Positions 37,392-46,207 of a stretch of 64,000 bases of DNA are shown piece after piece. The position numbers and the translations under genes are program-made. This stretch comes from Adlercreutzia faecimuris (GTDB lineage: Bacteria > Actinomycetota > Coriobacteriia > Coriobacteriales > Eggerthellaceae), in the NCBI RefSeq assembly GCF_022669055.1, contig NZ_JAJMLW010000002.1:372001-436000 (forward strand), read 5' to 3'. The notes under the pieces were generated by a model that saw only the letters and a list, made by a program, of their open reading frames with translations, had not been told where the DNA came from and searched no databases. Within the stretch, counting starts at the first letter, position 1, and every line of letters starts with the position of its first letter.

Positions 37392-40300
37392 TTACTGTTT
37401 AAGGACTTCAAGCTCTTTGATGGCAGGCAGGCTATCTACTATCTCCATCGTGTTCAGAGAAATCGTCACTACTTTTTTAATCAAATCGACGATGTACCTT
37501 TCGTCTTGGCTATACAAATTGGGGTCATTCACAATTCCAGATTTCCCCTTAGTGTCCTCCTGAATGGCATATTCCTTGATGATCCATTCGACTGCACTCC
37601 TGCCTTTGATGGTATAGCGATAAGCGCTTAGCGGGATCTCCGAGAGTGTCAGATACTCATTGATAACGATTTTTGACAGATCCTGTTCACCAGAGCGCTT
37701 CGGGTGTTTCATTTTCTTGACCGTAAAGTTGCGTTCCTCGCTCTTCCACTCTTCCTGGAGTGGGTAAGGATCAACAGATTCGTAATTAACATGCATACCC
37801 AACAGTGCCTTCCCTGCCGTTGCGAATGCTTTGAAATCTTTTGCGAGAGGCACTCTCGGAATCTGCTTCTTGAGATCACTAGCAAATCTCGTTCGATACT
37901 CAGGAGAGTGCAAAATCCCGTAAACGTAATTGAAGACATCTTCCTTAGATATTGAGGGAGTACCGTAGGCAGATCTGAATAGGCTCAAGGCATAGTCAGT
38001 AATTCCGTCAACCTCTTTGATGGTCTGTTTAGCATGAGTATCCGAAAACAAGCCGCCGATAGGCTCTTCTTTTTCGTACCAATGTTGTGCAACCCACTGG
38101 CTGCCCTCAGACCCCCCAAAAGACGAATTGGCGATATTGTTTACTGCGAAGATGAAACTTTCCGTTGAGCCTGGCGAATTAAAACCTATAGATATATTTC
38201 GACTGTTTTTGCGAGGATAGTAGGAACCTTGAAGCCCAGGGACTTCGTTAAGTTCGCGACTATAATAGAGGAACCTCCGCGAAAAGGGCCTATATGCTGC
38301 CGAATAGATGGCATTGGCATCAAATCTAACCTTTTCACCTCTTTTGGCCCTATTAAGTAAAGCACGTGTCCATTTAATCTGCCCTGGATCGCTATCGACG
38401 AAATCGCGTATCCCTGTTTCTGGGTTCGAAGAGATGTATCTCTCGGTCTCTTGATTGTATTTATCGATTAAGCGCTTCATGTTCTCTTCGACAGACGCTC
38501 TTGAGTAGTTGAATGCCCATGCGTCACGATTTGTAACTACGCCGTTCGTAATCCTCGAAAAGACACCTCTTCCATCTTCGGAATAAATTGGGACAAACGT
38601 TTCAAACGACTCGTCGCGTTGATTTATCCAATCGTGGTGTGCATTTGGATGGATGCTTTTCCAATCTTTAGACTTCGGATCAAAGGGATTAGTGCGCAAC
38701 AGTGCCAGCTTATCTGCCGCAGAGAGTCCATCGGGCACAGCAAAATAATGGATGTTTGCCTCTCCGACTTTGGAGGGCTTCTTTACTAAGAACGTGATTG
38801 CGATGCCAGCCTGAGACCCGCTATCGAATACCTTACCGCCCTCTGCGCGCCAATTCACGCTCTTTTGATTACCCCTTAAATCATAGACGTAGATATCGGA
38901 GTATTCCCTTTCGAGACTCTTCCTGAACCCATCGGTGCTGGCTGCGTCCAGCCACCCGGAATTCGTGACAAAACTGACGACTCCCTTATCTTGGATCCGA
39001 TCTGTCGCCCATCTGAATGCACGTATATAGGGATCGTAAAGACTTTTAACGAGTCCTGCGGCGGAATGCCTTGCGTAAGTGTCCGCAATTCTCTTATCAA
39101 GAGTTTCATATTTCATATTCTGGTTGTTATCGTTTGCATTGCTCTGGCCGATCGAATAGGGAGGATTCCCGATTATCACGGTAATAGGAGACTCCATCTC
39201 CCGAAGGATTCGCTCCGTATTATCAACAAAGGTCTCAAGATCAAGAGGATCTCCCTCTTCATACATCTGGAATGTGTCGGTTAGAACGGCCCCTTCAAAA
39301 GGCGAATAGTCACCCGAAACGCGAGAATGGTATGCGTGTTCGATATTAATTGTTGCGATGTAGTAGGCGAGCAGCAGTATCTCATTGCACCACATCTCAC
39401 CGTGATATTTCCTTGGGAGCTTATCGCCCGGCATCAGCTCCTTATCCTGGATGAGATTCACCATAAACGTGCCAGTTCCCGTAAATGGGTCAAGTATGTT
39501 GATCTCGGGATCGAATAGTCTCTGCCCAAACTCTTCTTGCAGCAATCGATCAGTAGCTTGGAGTATATAGTCGACTATTTCATTCGGGGTGTACACGATG
39601 CCCATCTTCTCGGACGTTGCCTTGAACGCCTGGCTGAAGAACTTCTCGTAGAGCTCTTTGATAATCTTCTGCCGGCCTCCGTCGGTTCGCACGCCCTCGG
39701 CGCGCAGGCGCACGCTTGAGTAGAGCTCGGCGAGCTCGCGCCTCTCCGAGTCGGTCTCGATGCCGTGGCCTCGGAGGGTCTCGACCATCCCCTCCATGGC
39801 GATGGAGACGGGGTTGGAGCTCGCGAACTCGGCTCCTGCGAACAGCGCCTCGAACACCGGCAGCGTGATCATGTGCTGCGCGAGCATCTCCACCGCCTCG
39901 TCCTCGGTGATGCCCTGGTTCAGCGAGTCCCTGAGTCCCTTGAGGAACGATGCGAACTCTGCAGAGGCCGGGCCTCCGTCGAGGACGAGCTCGCCTACGC
40001 GCTCGATATGCCTCTTGGCGATCTTTCCGATGTCCTTCGCCCAGTCCTCCCAGTAGACCTTAGTTCCGCACTTGCGGACGAGCACGGCGTTCACGGCCTC
40101 CTGCAGCTCCTTGTCGGAGAAGTCGAGCTTCATCTGCTGGCCCTCGCCGTCGAGCTCGGGCGGCAACGCGCCCTTGCCCTCGCCGGTTGCATTCGGGGGC
40201 TTCTGGCCGTCCTTCGACACGTTGATGACGTCGACGACTGCCGTCGTGGCAGGGTCGTATTCGAGCCCGTTGATGGATCCGTCGAGACGCTCGTCGTGGC

Positions 40301-42986
40301 TGCGGAGAGCCTGCACGATCTCCCAGACGACCTTGAAGGCGTCCGTGTTGTCAAGGGCCTCCTCGGGCGTCATGCCCGCAGGTATGACGACGGGAAGGAT
40401 GATGTAGCCGTACTCCTTGCCCTCAAAGCGACGCATCACGCGGCCCACTGCCTGCACCACCTCGATTCGCGACTTCTTGGGCTGGAGGAACATGATGGCG
40501 TCGAGGTTGGGGACATCAACGCCCTCGGAGAGGCAGTGGACGTTGGAGAGCACGTGGCACTCGCCTCCGTCCTCGTCCGGGTCGTCGACGTCGGCGAGCC
40601 AGCGCAGCTTCTCCTTGCGAAGGCCCATGTCCATGGTGCCGTCCACGTGATCGACGACGCACTCCAGCAGCGGCACGTCGTTGCCCTGCTCGTTCTCGTA
40701 GTCGATGTAGGCGTTGACCGTCCTCTGGAAGTAGTCGGTCATGCGCTTGGACTCGGGGATGGTGGAGCAGAAGGCCACGGCGTTCTTCAGGCTCACTCCC
40801 TCGTCGCCCTTGCCCTGGTCGGCGAGGCCCTTCCAGCACCCGATGACCTTTGCGGCGTCGGTGATCTCGAAGCCCTCCTCGCTCGCCATCGCCATCTGGT
40901 AGACGTCGCTCACGACGTCCTCGGAGACCGTCAGCGCGATGACTCGGTAGTCGGTGAGCAGCCCCTCGTCCACGGCGCGGCCGAACGTGAGGCGGTAGAA
41001 GACCGGGCCGAACTTCGCCTCGTCGTCCATGGAGGAGATCTCGTAGTTCTCGGTCTTGGCCTGACGGCGCGCGTTGTCGCCGTAGAGCTTGGGGGTCGCC
41101 GTCATGTAGATGCGGCGGTGCGCCGACACGAGCCTGTTGTCGTGGACCTTCGTGAACTCGCTCTGCTTCTTCAAGTCGTCCGCCGCCTCGGAAGCTCCGG
41201 TCGTTCGATGTGCTTCGTCCGAGACTATCAGGTCGAAGGGGTCGAGTCCCATGCGCTGGGCGTCGGACACGACCTGTATGGACTGGTAGGTCGAGAAGAC
41301 CACGTTGATCCCGCTGCCCTTGTCGAATCGCCTCACCTGCGCGCAGAGGTTCTCGGGGTCGGTGGTGGCGGGATACGGGATGTCGGATAAAGAGGTCTCC
41401 CAGGTGTCGCCATCGGTGCTCGAAGCCTTCGCATCCGAGCACACGACGGCGCAGCGCATGGCGCGCTTGGACTGGTTCGCCCACTCGCGCATCGTCTGCG
41501 CGACGAGCGCGATTGAGGGCGCGAGGAAGAGGACCGTGGATCCTTCGGGCAGGAGCTCCTCCGTGAGCCGGAGGGACGTGAGCGTCTTGCCCGTGCCGCA
41601 TGCCATGATCAGCTGTCCGCGCTCGCTCTCCCCGAAGCCCTCAAGGCAAGCGTCGATGGCCTCGCGCTGGTGAGGCAGCGGCTCCTTGAACTTGCGTTCG
41701 GCGGTCTCGCGGCCCTCCATGAAAGCATCCCAGTCGACCTCGGAGTCGGCCATGCCGTCGGCGAAGAGCCTCACCGTGTCCCATTGCCTCGCGATCTTGT
41801 TCAGGTTCGGGCCGAAGTCGGCGCAGGTTGTGACGATCATGTTGTGCTTGTACTGGTCGGTCGCGCCGGTCTTCCCGTAGAAGGTGGCCACGTCGTTGTA
41901 GTCGAGTGCCGCCTTCTGGTAGCACTTGCACTGGATCGCCCAGTAGCTGCCGTCCTCCGCATCGAGGGCGACTAGGTCGATTCCCATGTCGATGCCGTCG
42001 TTTGTGGGGGCGTCCTTCCACATCCACACCTTGCTGAAGCGCTGGCTGTACACCGGGTCGTGCTCCAGGAAGAAGCGCGTCGCGCGCTCGAACTTGTCGC
42101 CCTTGTCGCGCTCGCTCTCCGAGGTCTCCCGGATCCAGTCGATGACGTGGTAGATGGTGCGGCTCGATGACTGGTCGTAGCGGAGCTGCGCGGCGTCGGG
42201 GTAATGCCGGCCCTGCAAGCCCAGCACCTCCGCCTCGACCTCCCTGAGCATGGACTCGTCCAAATCGAGCACTGAGACCTTCCAGGCGCATTGGAGGTAG
42301 GGGTTGTAGATGCCGACCTTCGTGATGCCCTTGAACTCGGGCTGGTCGGAGTGCAGGCTCAAAAGGTAGTAGAGGAGGACCTGCAGAGTGGAGTTCTTGT
42401 TCGGCTGTGCCTTCCTCACCTTGAGGTCCCAGATAGTGTCCGATGTCAGATAGTCGGAGTCGCCCGACTCGATGCTGTCGCTGTAGCCGCCGCTGAAGGT
42501 GAAGCCGCTGTCGATCACTGGGCCGTTCTCCTCGAAGAATTCTACGGTCCTCTCGATGAGCGTCCGGATGTCCGCCACGGTCTGATCATCTGGCTCGATC
42601 TCGCTCACCGGCTTGTAGGCCCTCGCTCCCGCCCTGAAGGCGGAATCGAACCCGGATAGCTTGCATATGCGCACGATGGAGCCCGAAGACAGTACCCCGT
42701 CTTCGCCCGCGATATCGTCAAGCTCGCCCAGGAGCTCTTCCGCCTCGCTCAAGGCACCCACCAATGATGCGCCTGCCAGGGCCACCGAGAACACTTCTCG
42801 CGATGGCGCGCCTTGCGCGAGCCTGGTGCCGTAGTCGACGGCCAGCCCGACGATGGCCGGGTGGATGTTGTACTCTCCGCTGACGGACCTCCCGTCGCTA
42901 TACTCCGTCATATCGAACTTGGATAGAGGCAGGTAGCCCTTACGGGGCTGGTGCGCCGTTCCGACGATCTGGGTTACTGAGGGCAT
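37392..42986 (-). CDS. Type ISP restriction-modification enzyme with extra N-terminal domain
   Basis: A 1864-residue single-chain restriction-modification enzyme with the LlaGI/LlaBIII order. An Mrr-like nuclease has GIDLVALDAEDGSYWAIQCK near residue 335. The SF2 translocase has MACGTGKT near 462 and SDEAHRTTG near 590. The N6-adenine methyltransferase has DPFTGTGTF near 1165 and GNPPYSIG near 1275, followed by a target-recognition region. Known ISP enzymes are about 1570-1620 residues; the excess is an N-terminal 280-residue domain with DTIWDLKVRK near 185 and LQVLLYYLL after it, which resembles RecB/Cas4-type nuclease motifs. The last third is much AT-richer than the rest. ATG 42986 follows GGAGGGG; the ATG four codons upstream has no such signal. 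Confidence 0.88.
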   Translation of the reverse strand: MPSVTQIVGTAHQPRKGYLPLSKFDMTEYSDGRSVSGEYNIHPAIVGLAVDYGTRLAQGAPSREVFSVALAGASLVGALSEAEELLGELDDIAGEDGVLSSGSIVRICKLSGFDSAFRAGARAYKPVSEIEPDDQTVADIRTLIERTVEFFEENGPVIDSGFTFSGGYSDSIESGDSDYLTSDTIWDLKVRKAQPNKNSTLQVLLYYLLSLHSDQPEFKGITKVGIYNPYLQCAWKVSVLDLDESMLREVEAEVLGLQGRHYPDAAQLRYDQSSSRTIYHVIDWIRETSESERDKGDKFERATRFFLEHDPVYSQRFSKVWMWKDAPTNDGIDMGIDLVALDAEDGSYWAIQCKCYQKAALDYNDVATFYGKTGATDQYKHNMIVTTCADFGPNLNKIARQWDTVRLFADGMADSEVDWDAFMEGRETAERKFKEPLPHQREAIDACLEGFGESERGQLIMACGTGKTLTSLRLTEELLPEGSTVLFLAPSIALVAQTMREWANQSKRAMRCAVVCSDAKASSTDGDTWETSLSDIPYPATTDPENLCAQVRRFDKGSGINVVFSTYQSIQVVSDAQRMGLDPFDLIVSDEAHRTTGASEAADDLKKQSEFTKVHDNRLVSAHRRIYMTATPKLYGDNARRQAKTENYEISSMDDEAKFGPVFYRLTFGRAVDEGLLTDYRVIALTVSEDVVSDVYQMAMASEEGFEITDAAKVIGCWKGLADQGKGDEGVSLKNAVAFCSTIPESKRMTDYFQRTVNAYIDYENEQGNDVPLLECVVDHVDGTMDMGLRKEKLRWLADVDDPDEDGGECHVLSNVHCLSEGVDVPNLDAIMFLQPKKSRIEVVQAVGRVMRRFEGKEYGYIILPVVIPAGMTPEEALDNTDAFKVVWEIVQALRSHDERLDGSINGLEYDPATTAVVDVINVSKDGQKPPNATGEGKGALPPELDGEGQQMKLDFSDKELQEAVNAVLVRKCGTKVYWEDWAKDIGKIAKRHIERVGELVLDGGPASAEFASFLKGLRDSLNQGITEDEAVEMLAQHMITLPVFEALFAGAEFASSNPVSIAMEGMVETLRGHGIETDSERRELAELYSSVRLRAEGVRTDGGRQKIIKELYEKFFSQAFKATSEKMGIVYTPNEIVDYILQATDRLLQEEFGQRLFDPEINILDPFTGTGTFMVNLIQDKELMPGDKLPRKYHGEMWCNEILLLAYYIATINIEHAYHSRVSGDYSPFEGAVLTDTFQMYEEGDPLDLETFVDNTERILREMESPITVIIGNPPYSIGQSNANDNNQNMKYETLDKRIADTYARHSAAGLVKSLYDPYIRAFRWATDRIQDKGVVSFVTNSGWLDAASTDGFRKSLEREYSDIYVYDLRGNQKSVNWRAEGGKVFDSGSQAGIAITFLVKKPSKVGEANIHYFAVPDGLSAADKLALLRTNPFDPKSKDWKSIHPNAHHDWINQRDESFETFVPIYSEDGRGVFSRITNGVVTNRDAWAFNYSRASVEENMKRLIDKYNQETERYISSNPETGIRDFVDSDPGQIKWTRALLNRAKRGEKVRFDANAIYSAAYRPFSRRFLYYSRELNEVPGLQGSYYPRKNSRNISIGFNSPGSTESFIFAVNNIANSSFGGSEGSQWVAQHWYEKEEPIGGLFSDTHAKQTIKEVDGITDYALSLFRSAYGTPSISKEDVFNYVYGILHSPEYRTRFASDLKKQIPRVPLAKDFKAFATAGKALLGMHVNYESVDPYPLQEEWKSEERNFTVKKMKHPKRSGEQDLSKIVINEYLTLSEIPLSAYRYTIKGRSAVEWIIKEYAIQEDTKGKSGIVNDPNLYSQDERYIVDLIKKVVTISLNTMEIVDSLPAIKELEVLKQ

Positions 42987-43025
42987 AGGCCCCTCCATTC
43001 GGTAATTCTGCTAACCAATCTATAT

Positions 43026-44009
43026 CTAGAGAGCGTCCGCCATCTTAAGTAGATACTCCCTGTACTCCTTCTTCAGGCTCTTCGGTGCATGCAGCCTCAC
43101 CGTTCCGCCGAGGCCTGCGAGCCAGCCGAAGAACTGCTCGGACTTGTGCACCTTGACTATCGCCTTGGCGGTGCCGCCGTCGTGCCGGTACATCTCGGCT
43201 GAATCGCCGAAGCGGTCCATGATGATCTCGACCTTGTCGGCGTTGACGAGCAGTGTTGCCGTGACGGGGTCTCCCCCGAAGCGACCGAACAGCTCGTGCC
43301 CATCGCCCTCGAAGGTATGATGCGTTATCTCGTCATTCTTGGTTGCCCGTTCATCGGACACCCTGACGCTTTCCATGCGGTCGATACGGAACTCGGTCAT
43401 GTTCCCGTGGTCGTCGTTCCAGGCGGTGAGGTAGTAGTAGCCGTCCGAGAAGGCGATGCCGACCGGCGTCACAACGTGCTTCTTGCCGTCATGGGTTGCG
43501 TAGCGCGTGCCATCGAGCGCGTATTTGTAGTACTTGAACTCGACCTTCTTCTGGAGCCTCATGGCGTCATGGAGCGTGTCGATGTCCTGAAACACGCTGT
43601 CGCGCTTGGAGGTAATCCTCCCGGGGACGTGGATGCGGCGGTCAAGCAGCGCGCGCTCGTGGTCGCTCGCGAGAAGCTTCAGGTTCGTCGTCAACGACCG
43701 GGACTGCCTCTTGGTGAGGAACTTGCACGACTCCACGGCGTCCACCAATAGCATAAGCTCCGACAGCGTGAAGTCCCGCGTGGCGATGGCGTACTGCACG
43801 GGGTTCCTCTGGTAGGTCTGTATGTCGATGCCGAACTCCCTGAGCGCCTCGATGTCGCGGTAGAGCCCCTTGCGCTCCGCCTGGATGCCGTAGTCGGCGA
43901 GCCTCTCGATAATCTGGCGAAGCGACAGGCCGTGCTCGGCATCCGTCTCGTCCTGGAGGATGCGCATCACGTAAAGCGTCTTGAGCTTCGCCTTCGGGTT
44001 GTTCGACAT
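43026..44009 (-). CDS. WYL-domain transcriptional regulator
   Basis: A 327-residue regulator with an N-terminal winged helix (LKTLYVMRILQDETDAEHGL, then SLRQIIERLADYGIQAERKGLYRDI in part), a central WYL/Sm-like domain (VTPVGIAFSDGYYYLTAWND, FRIDRMESVRV) and the C-terminal WCX extension. Proteins of this layout (BrxR, CapW, PafBC relatives) repress phage-defence operons and respond to nucleic acid or nucleotide ligands. It lies 39 bases upstream of the ISP gene in the same direction, so it most likely controls the four-gene block. ATG 44009 follows GAGGGA. A GGCG-N6-CGCC dyad at 44068-44081 is a possible operator. Confidence 0.85.
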   Translation of the reverse strand: MSNNPKAKLKTLYVMRILQDETDAEHGLSLRQIIERLADYGIQAERKGLYRDIEALREFGIDIQTYQRNPVQYAIATRDFTLSELMLLVDAVESCKFLTKRQSRSLTTNLKLLASDHERALLDRRIHVPGRITSKRDSVFQDIDTLHDAMRLQKKVEFKYYKYALDGTRYATHDGKKHVVTPVGIAFSDGYYYLTAWNDDHGNMTEFRIDRMESVRVSDERATKNDEITHHTFEGDGHELFGRFGGDPVTATLLVNADKVEIIMDRFGDSAEMYRHDGGTAKAIVKVHKSEQFFGWLAGLGGTVRLHAPKSLKKEYREYLLKMADAL

Positions 44010-44092
44010 GGGATTCCCTCAATTCCTCGCGCCTTGACGTATTACGAAAGCGCCATTGTCCATTCTAGGCGATAATCCGCCCCAAGGTCCCT

Positions 44093-44103
44093 GGGTGTCC
44101 CAT
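44093..44103 (+). repeat. GGGTGTCCCAT, copy 2
   Basis: Direct repeat of the word at 34352-34362. It lies 84 bases upstream of the WYL gene start, at the other edge of the defence block. Confidence 0.45.
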
Positions 44104-44451
44104 GGGCGCACAAACTCTCCCTCCATGCGGTGGTCGCCCGCTTGCCTTCATGCCCGCACGAACTCTTATTCGCCGATCCTCCGAGCGGGCCCGCCCTTGG
44201 CCTTTCCTTATTCGACGCACGTTCGCACGGAACCGCTTGGCCTTCGCAAGGGCCGCGATACTTTTCCGATTTCTTCTCGCGGGGAATGCACCGCCGTATG
44301 CGCGAGAACAAATCCGAAAACTACCACGGCGGGGACGTTCTTCCCACGTGCCGCTTCGCTTTGACCCCTTGCGCAGGACGCGAACCCGCGCGCCCGCGAT
44401 CTCACAAGGCAAGCCAAAGGGGCGAGCCGAAAGCAACAGGAGGTCACCGAA
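44104..44451. other. Intergenic stretch without a recognisable gene
   Basis: Several frames are open here on both strands, but none has a credible start, codon pattern or family. It holds the promoter region for the YraN-like gene; I see no clear -35/-10. Confidence 0.4.
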
Positions 44452-44835
44452 ATGAAGAACTTCACCAGCAAGGCACTTGAGGCAGCAGAGATGTTCCTCA
44501 TCCGCAGGGGCTTCGAGATCATCGAGCGCACCTGGGAGACCGAGGGCGACGGAGGGCTCGTGGACATCGTCGCCGAGGATGGCGGCGCAGTCGTCTTCGT
44601 CTCCGTCAAGAGCCGCGAGGCAAGCGACAAGGGCTTCCCCGAGAGCACCGCGAGCCGCGAGGAGCTCGAACGATTCGCAATCGACTGGTTCTCCCAGAGC
44701 CCGGAGCAATGCGAGGAGTGCATATTCCGATTCGACACGATCGCCCTCATCCTCGTCAGCCCCGACCGCGCGATCATCCGCCACCACATCAACGCAATGG
44801 CGCCAGGCTGCGACATCGACTCCGAGGAGGAGTAA
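44452..44835 (+). CDS. YraN/UPF0102-like predicted nuclease
   Basis: A 127-residue protein resembling the YraN (UPF0102) family, a small Holliday-junction-resolvase-like PD-(D/E)XK group. The pattern ALEAAEMFLIRRGFEIIERT followed by GGLVDIVAEDGGAVVFVSVK matches the family's A-E-x-x-L-x-x-x-G-(F/Y)-x-I and (E/V)-x-D-(I/L)-(I/V)-(A)-x8-12-(F)-V-x-V-K core, with D and K as possible catalytic residues; the usual E in EID is V here. AGGAGGT lies eight bases before ATG 44452. On a conjugative element it may process DNA during transfer or replication; that is speculation. Confidence 0.65.
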   Translation: MKNFTSKALEAAEMFLIRRGFEIIERTWETEGDGGLVDIVAEDGGAVVFVSVKSREASDKGFPESTASREELERFAIDWFSQSPEQCEECIFRFDTIALILVSPDRAIIRHHINAMAPGCDIDSEEE

Positions 44836-44934
44836 CGACCTCCTGACATCCTCCTCCGGAGGAAACCCGGCCCCCGCTCGGGCAGGCGCCCGGGCGGGGA
44901 CGCGGGACGACCGGCCAAGAGAAAGGACACCACC

Positions 44935-45306
44935 ATGGGACTTGACATGTACCTCACCAAGAACCGCCCCGGAACCGACGGATGCGAGCTTCTCGCCTAC
45001 TGGAGGAAAGCCAACCACGTGCACGGGTGGTTCGAGCGCAACACCTCCGACGGATACATCGAGAACTGCGAGCTCTACCCGGTGTGCCGAGGCGACCTGG
45101 TCTGCCTCATGAGCGACTGCCGCAAGGTCCTCGACGATCCCGGATGCGCCGCGAGGGTCATGCCCCGCGAGGACGGCTTCTTCTTCGGCGCCCAGGCCTT
45201 CGACGCCGACTACTTCGACAGCCTCGACGAGACGGTGGAGATGGTGCGGCACATACTTGAGGAGGTCGACGAGCGGGACGAGCTCTTCTACCACGCATGG
45301 TGGTAG
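44935..45306 (+). CDS. Phage/plasmid-type conserved hypothetical protein
   Basis: A 123-residue protein beginning MGLDMYLTKN and carrying LLAYWRKANHVHGWFERNTS, an ENCELYPV segment, a DCRKVLDDP segment and EDGFFFGAQAFDADYFDSLD. This arrangement is familiar from a widespread family of phage and plasmid proteins with no known function. ATG 44935 follows AGAAAGGA. The stop codon is 13 bases before the operator palindrome of the parA promoter. The family resemblance is from memory of the pattern, and no activity can be assigned. Confidence 0.55.
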   Translation: MGLDMYLTKNRPGTDGCELLAYWRKANHVHGWFERNTSDGYIENCELYPVCRGDLVCLMSDCRKVLDDPGCAARVMPREDGFFFGAQAFDADYFDSLDETVEMVRHILEEVDERDELFYHAWW

Positions 45307-45319
45307 ATCGGCTGAATCT

Positions 45320-45358
45320 CACAGAACAGCACAATATTGTGCTGTTCTGTGCTATACT
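45320..45358 (+). promoter_or_regulatory. parA promoter with a 32-base perfect palindrome
   Basis: The palindrome spans 45320-45351; its left half is CACAGAACAGCACAAT. Its core CAGCACAATATTGTGCTG differs by one base from the middle operator at 31558-31575. It runs to the edge of an extended -10 (TGCTATACT, hexamer 45353-45358), so a bound repressor would cover the promoter. No -35 hexamer is recognisable. Confidence 0.8.
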
Positions 45359-45439
45359 GGCAGTGTAATACAAATCGCGGGCGCCCCATTCCACCTCCGG
45401 GGGCGCCCCCGGTCAAGACGCAAGCAGGAAGGAGCCTTC

Positions 45440-46207
45440 ATGCGCACTATCGCCATATCCAACTACAAGGGAGGCGTGGGAAAGACCACCACGGCGGTGA
45501 ACCTCGCCGCGATCTACGCCTCCCGGGGCAAGCGGGTCCTGCTCATCGACCTCGACCCGCAGGCATCCGCCACCGACTACTACGGGCTCTACGACAAGGC
45601 GAGGTCTGAGGGCCGCACGTCGGTCGAGCTCCTGTACGAGGGGGCGTCCGTGGCCGACATCGCCTACCCGTGCGGGGACGCGGGCCTGTCGGTCATCCCC
45701 TCGGTGATCGAGCTCGTCGACCAGAACGAGCTCCTGCTTCGCGAGCAGAGGCTGAAGTTCGCCCTCGACGACGCGGCGGAGGACTTCGACATCGCGATCA
45801 TCGACTGCTCTCCCGTGCTGAAGCGCCTCGCGTTCAACGCATACCTGGCGGCAGCAGAGGATGGCATCATCGTTATCCCGGTGAAGCTCGACTCAACTGT
45901 CATGCGGGGTACGGCTCTCACTGTGGAGGCGACGAGGGCGATCACGGAGGCGCTCCGCCTCCCGCGCCCCAAGTTCCGAATCCTTCGCACCTGCGTCCCG
46001 GGGCGCATGACGAACGCGGAGCGCACGGGAGCCGAGGTTCTCGACAGGTACTTCCCGGACGTCATGTTCGACACTGTCATCCACGCATCCTCCAAGGTCT
46101 GCGAGGGCAGCTGGCAATGGAAGCCGGTCGCGTCCTTCGAGCCCGGCAGCCGCCCGGCGAGGGATTACGCCGCGCTCGCGGAGGAGGTTTTCCATGAGCT
46201 CGCCTAG
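45440..46207 (+). CDS. parA: ParA family partition ATPase
   Basis: A 255-residue ATPase of the ParA/Soj type. The deviant Walker A KGGVGKTTTAVNLA is at residues 10-23, Walker A' LLIDLDPQASATD near 34, and Walker B DIAIIDCSPVLKRLAFNA near 116. The protein lacks an N-terminal HTH, so it belongs to the short class that does not autoregulate by itself. ATG 45440 follows GGAAGGAG. It overlaps parB by 14 bases. On integrative elements ParAB helps keep the excised circle from being lost. Confidence 0.9.
   Translation: MRTIAISNYKGGVGKTTTAVNLAAIYASRGKRVLLIDLDPQASATDYYGLYDKARSEGRTSVELLYEGASVADIAYPCGDAGLSVIPSVIELVDQNELLLREQRLKFALDDAAEDFDIAIIDCSPVLKRLAFNAYLAAAEDGIIVIPVKLDSTVMRGTALTVEATRAITEALRLPRPKFRILRTCVPGRMTNAERTGAEVLDRYFPDVMFDTVIHASSKVCEGSWQWKPVASFEPGSRPARDYAALAEEVFHELA

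Noticed and set aside
39765-41390. A 541-codon plus-strand frame opposite the ISP gene
   Set aside because: It has no motifs and mirrors the helicase part of the minus-strand gene.
44102-44455. Plus- and minus-strand frames in the gap between the WYL and YraN-like genes
   Set aside because: Arg/Pro-rich translations, no ribosome-binding site, and mutually overlapping in several frames.
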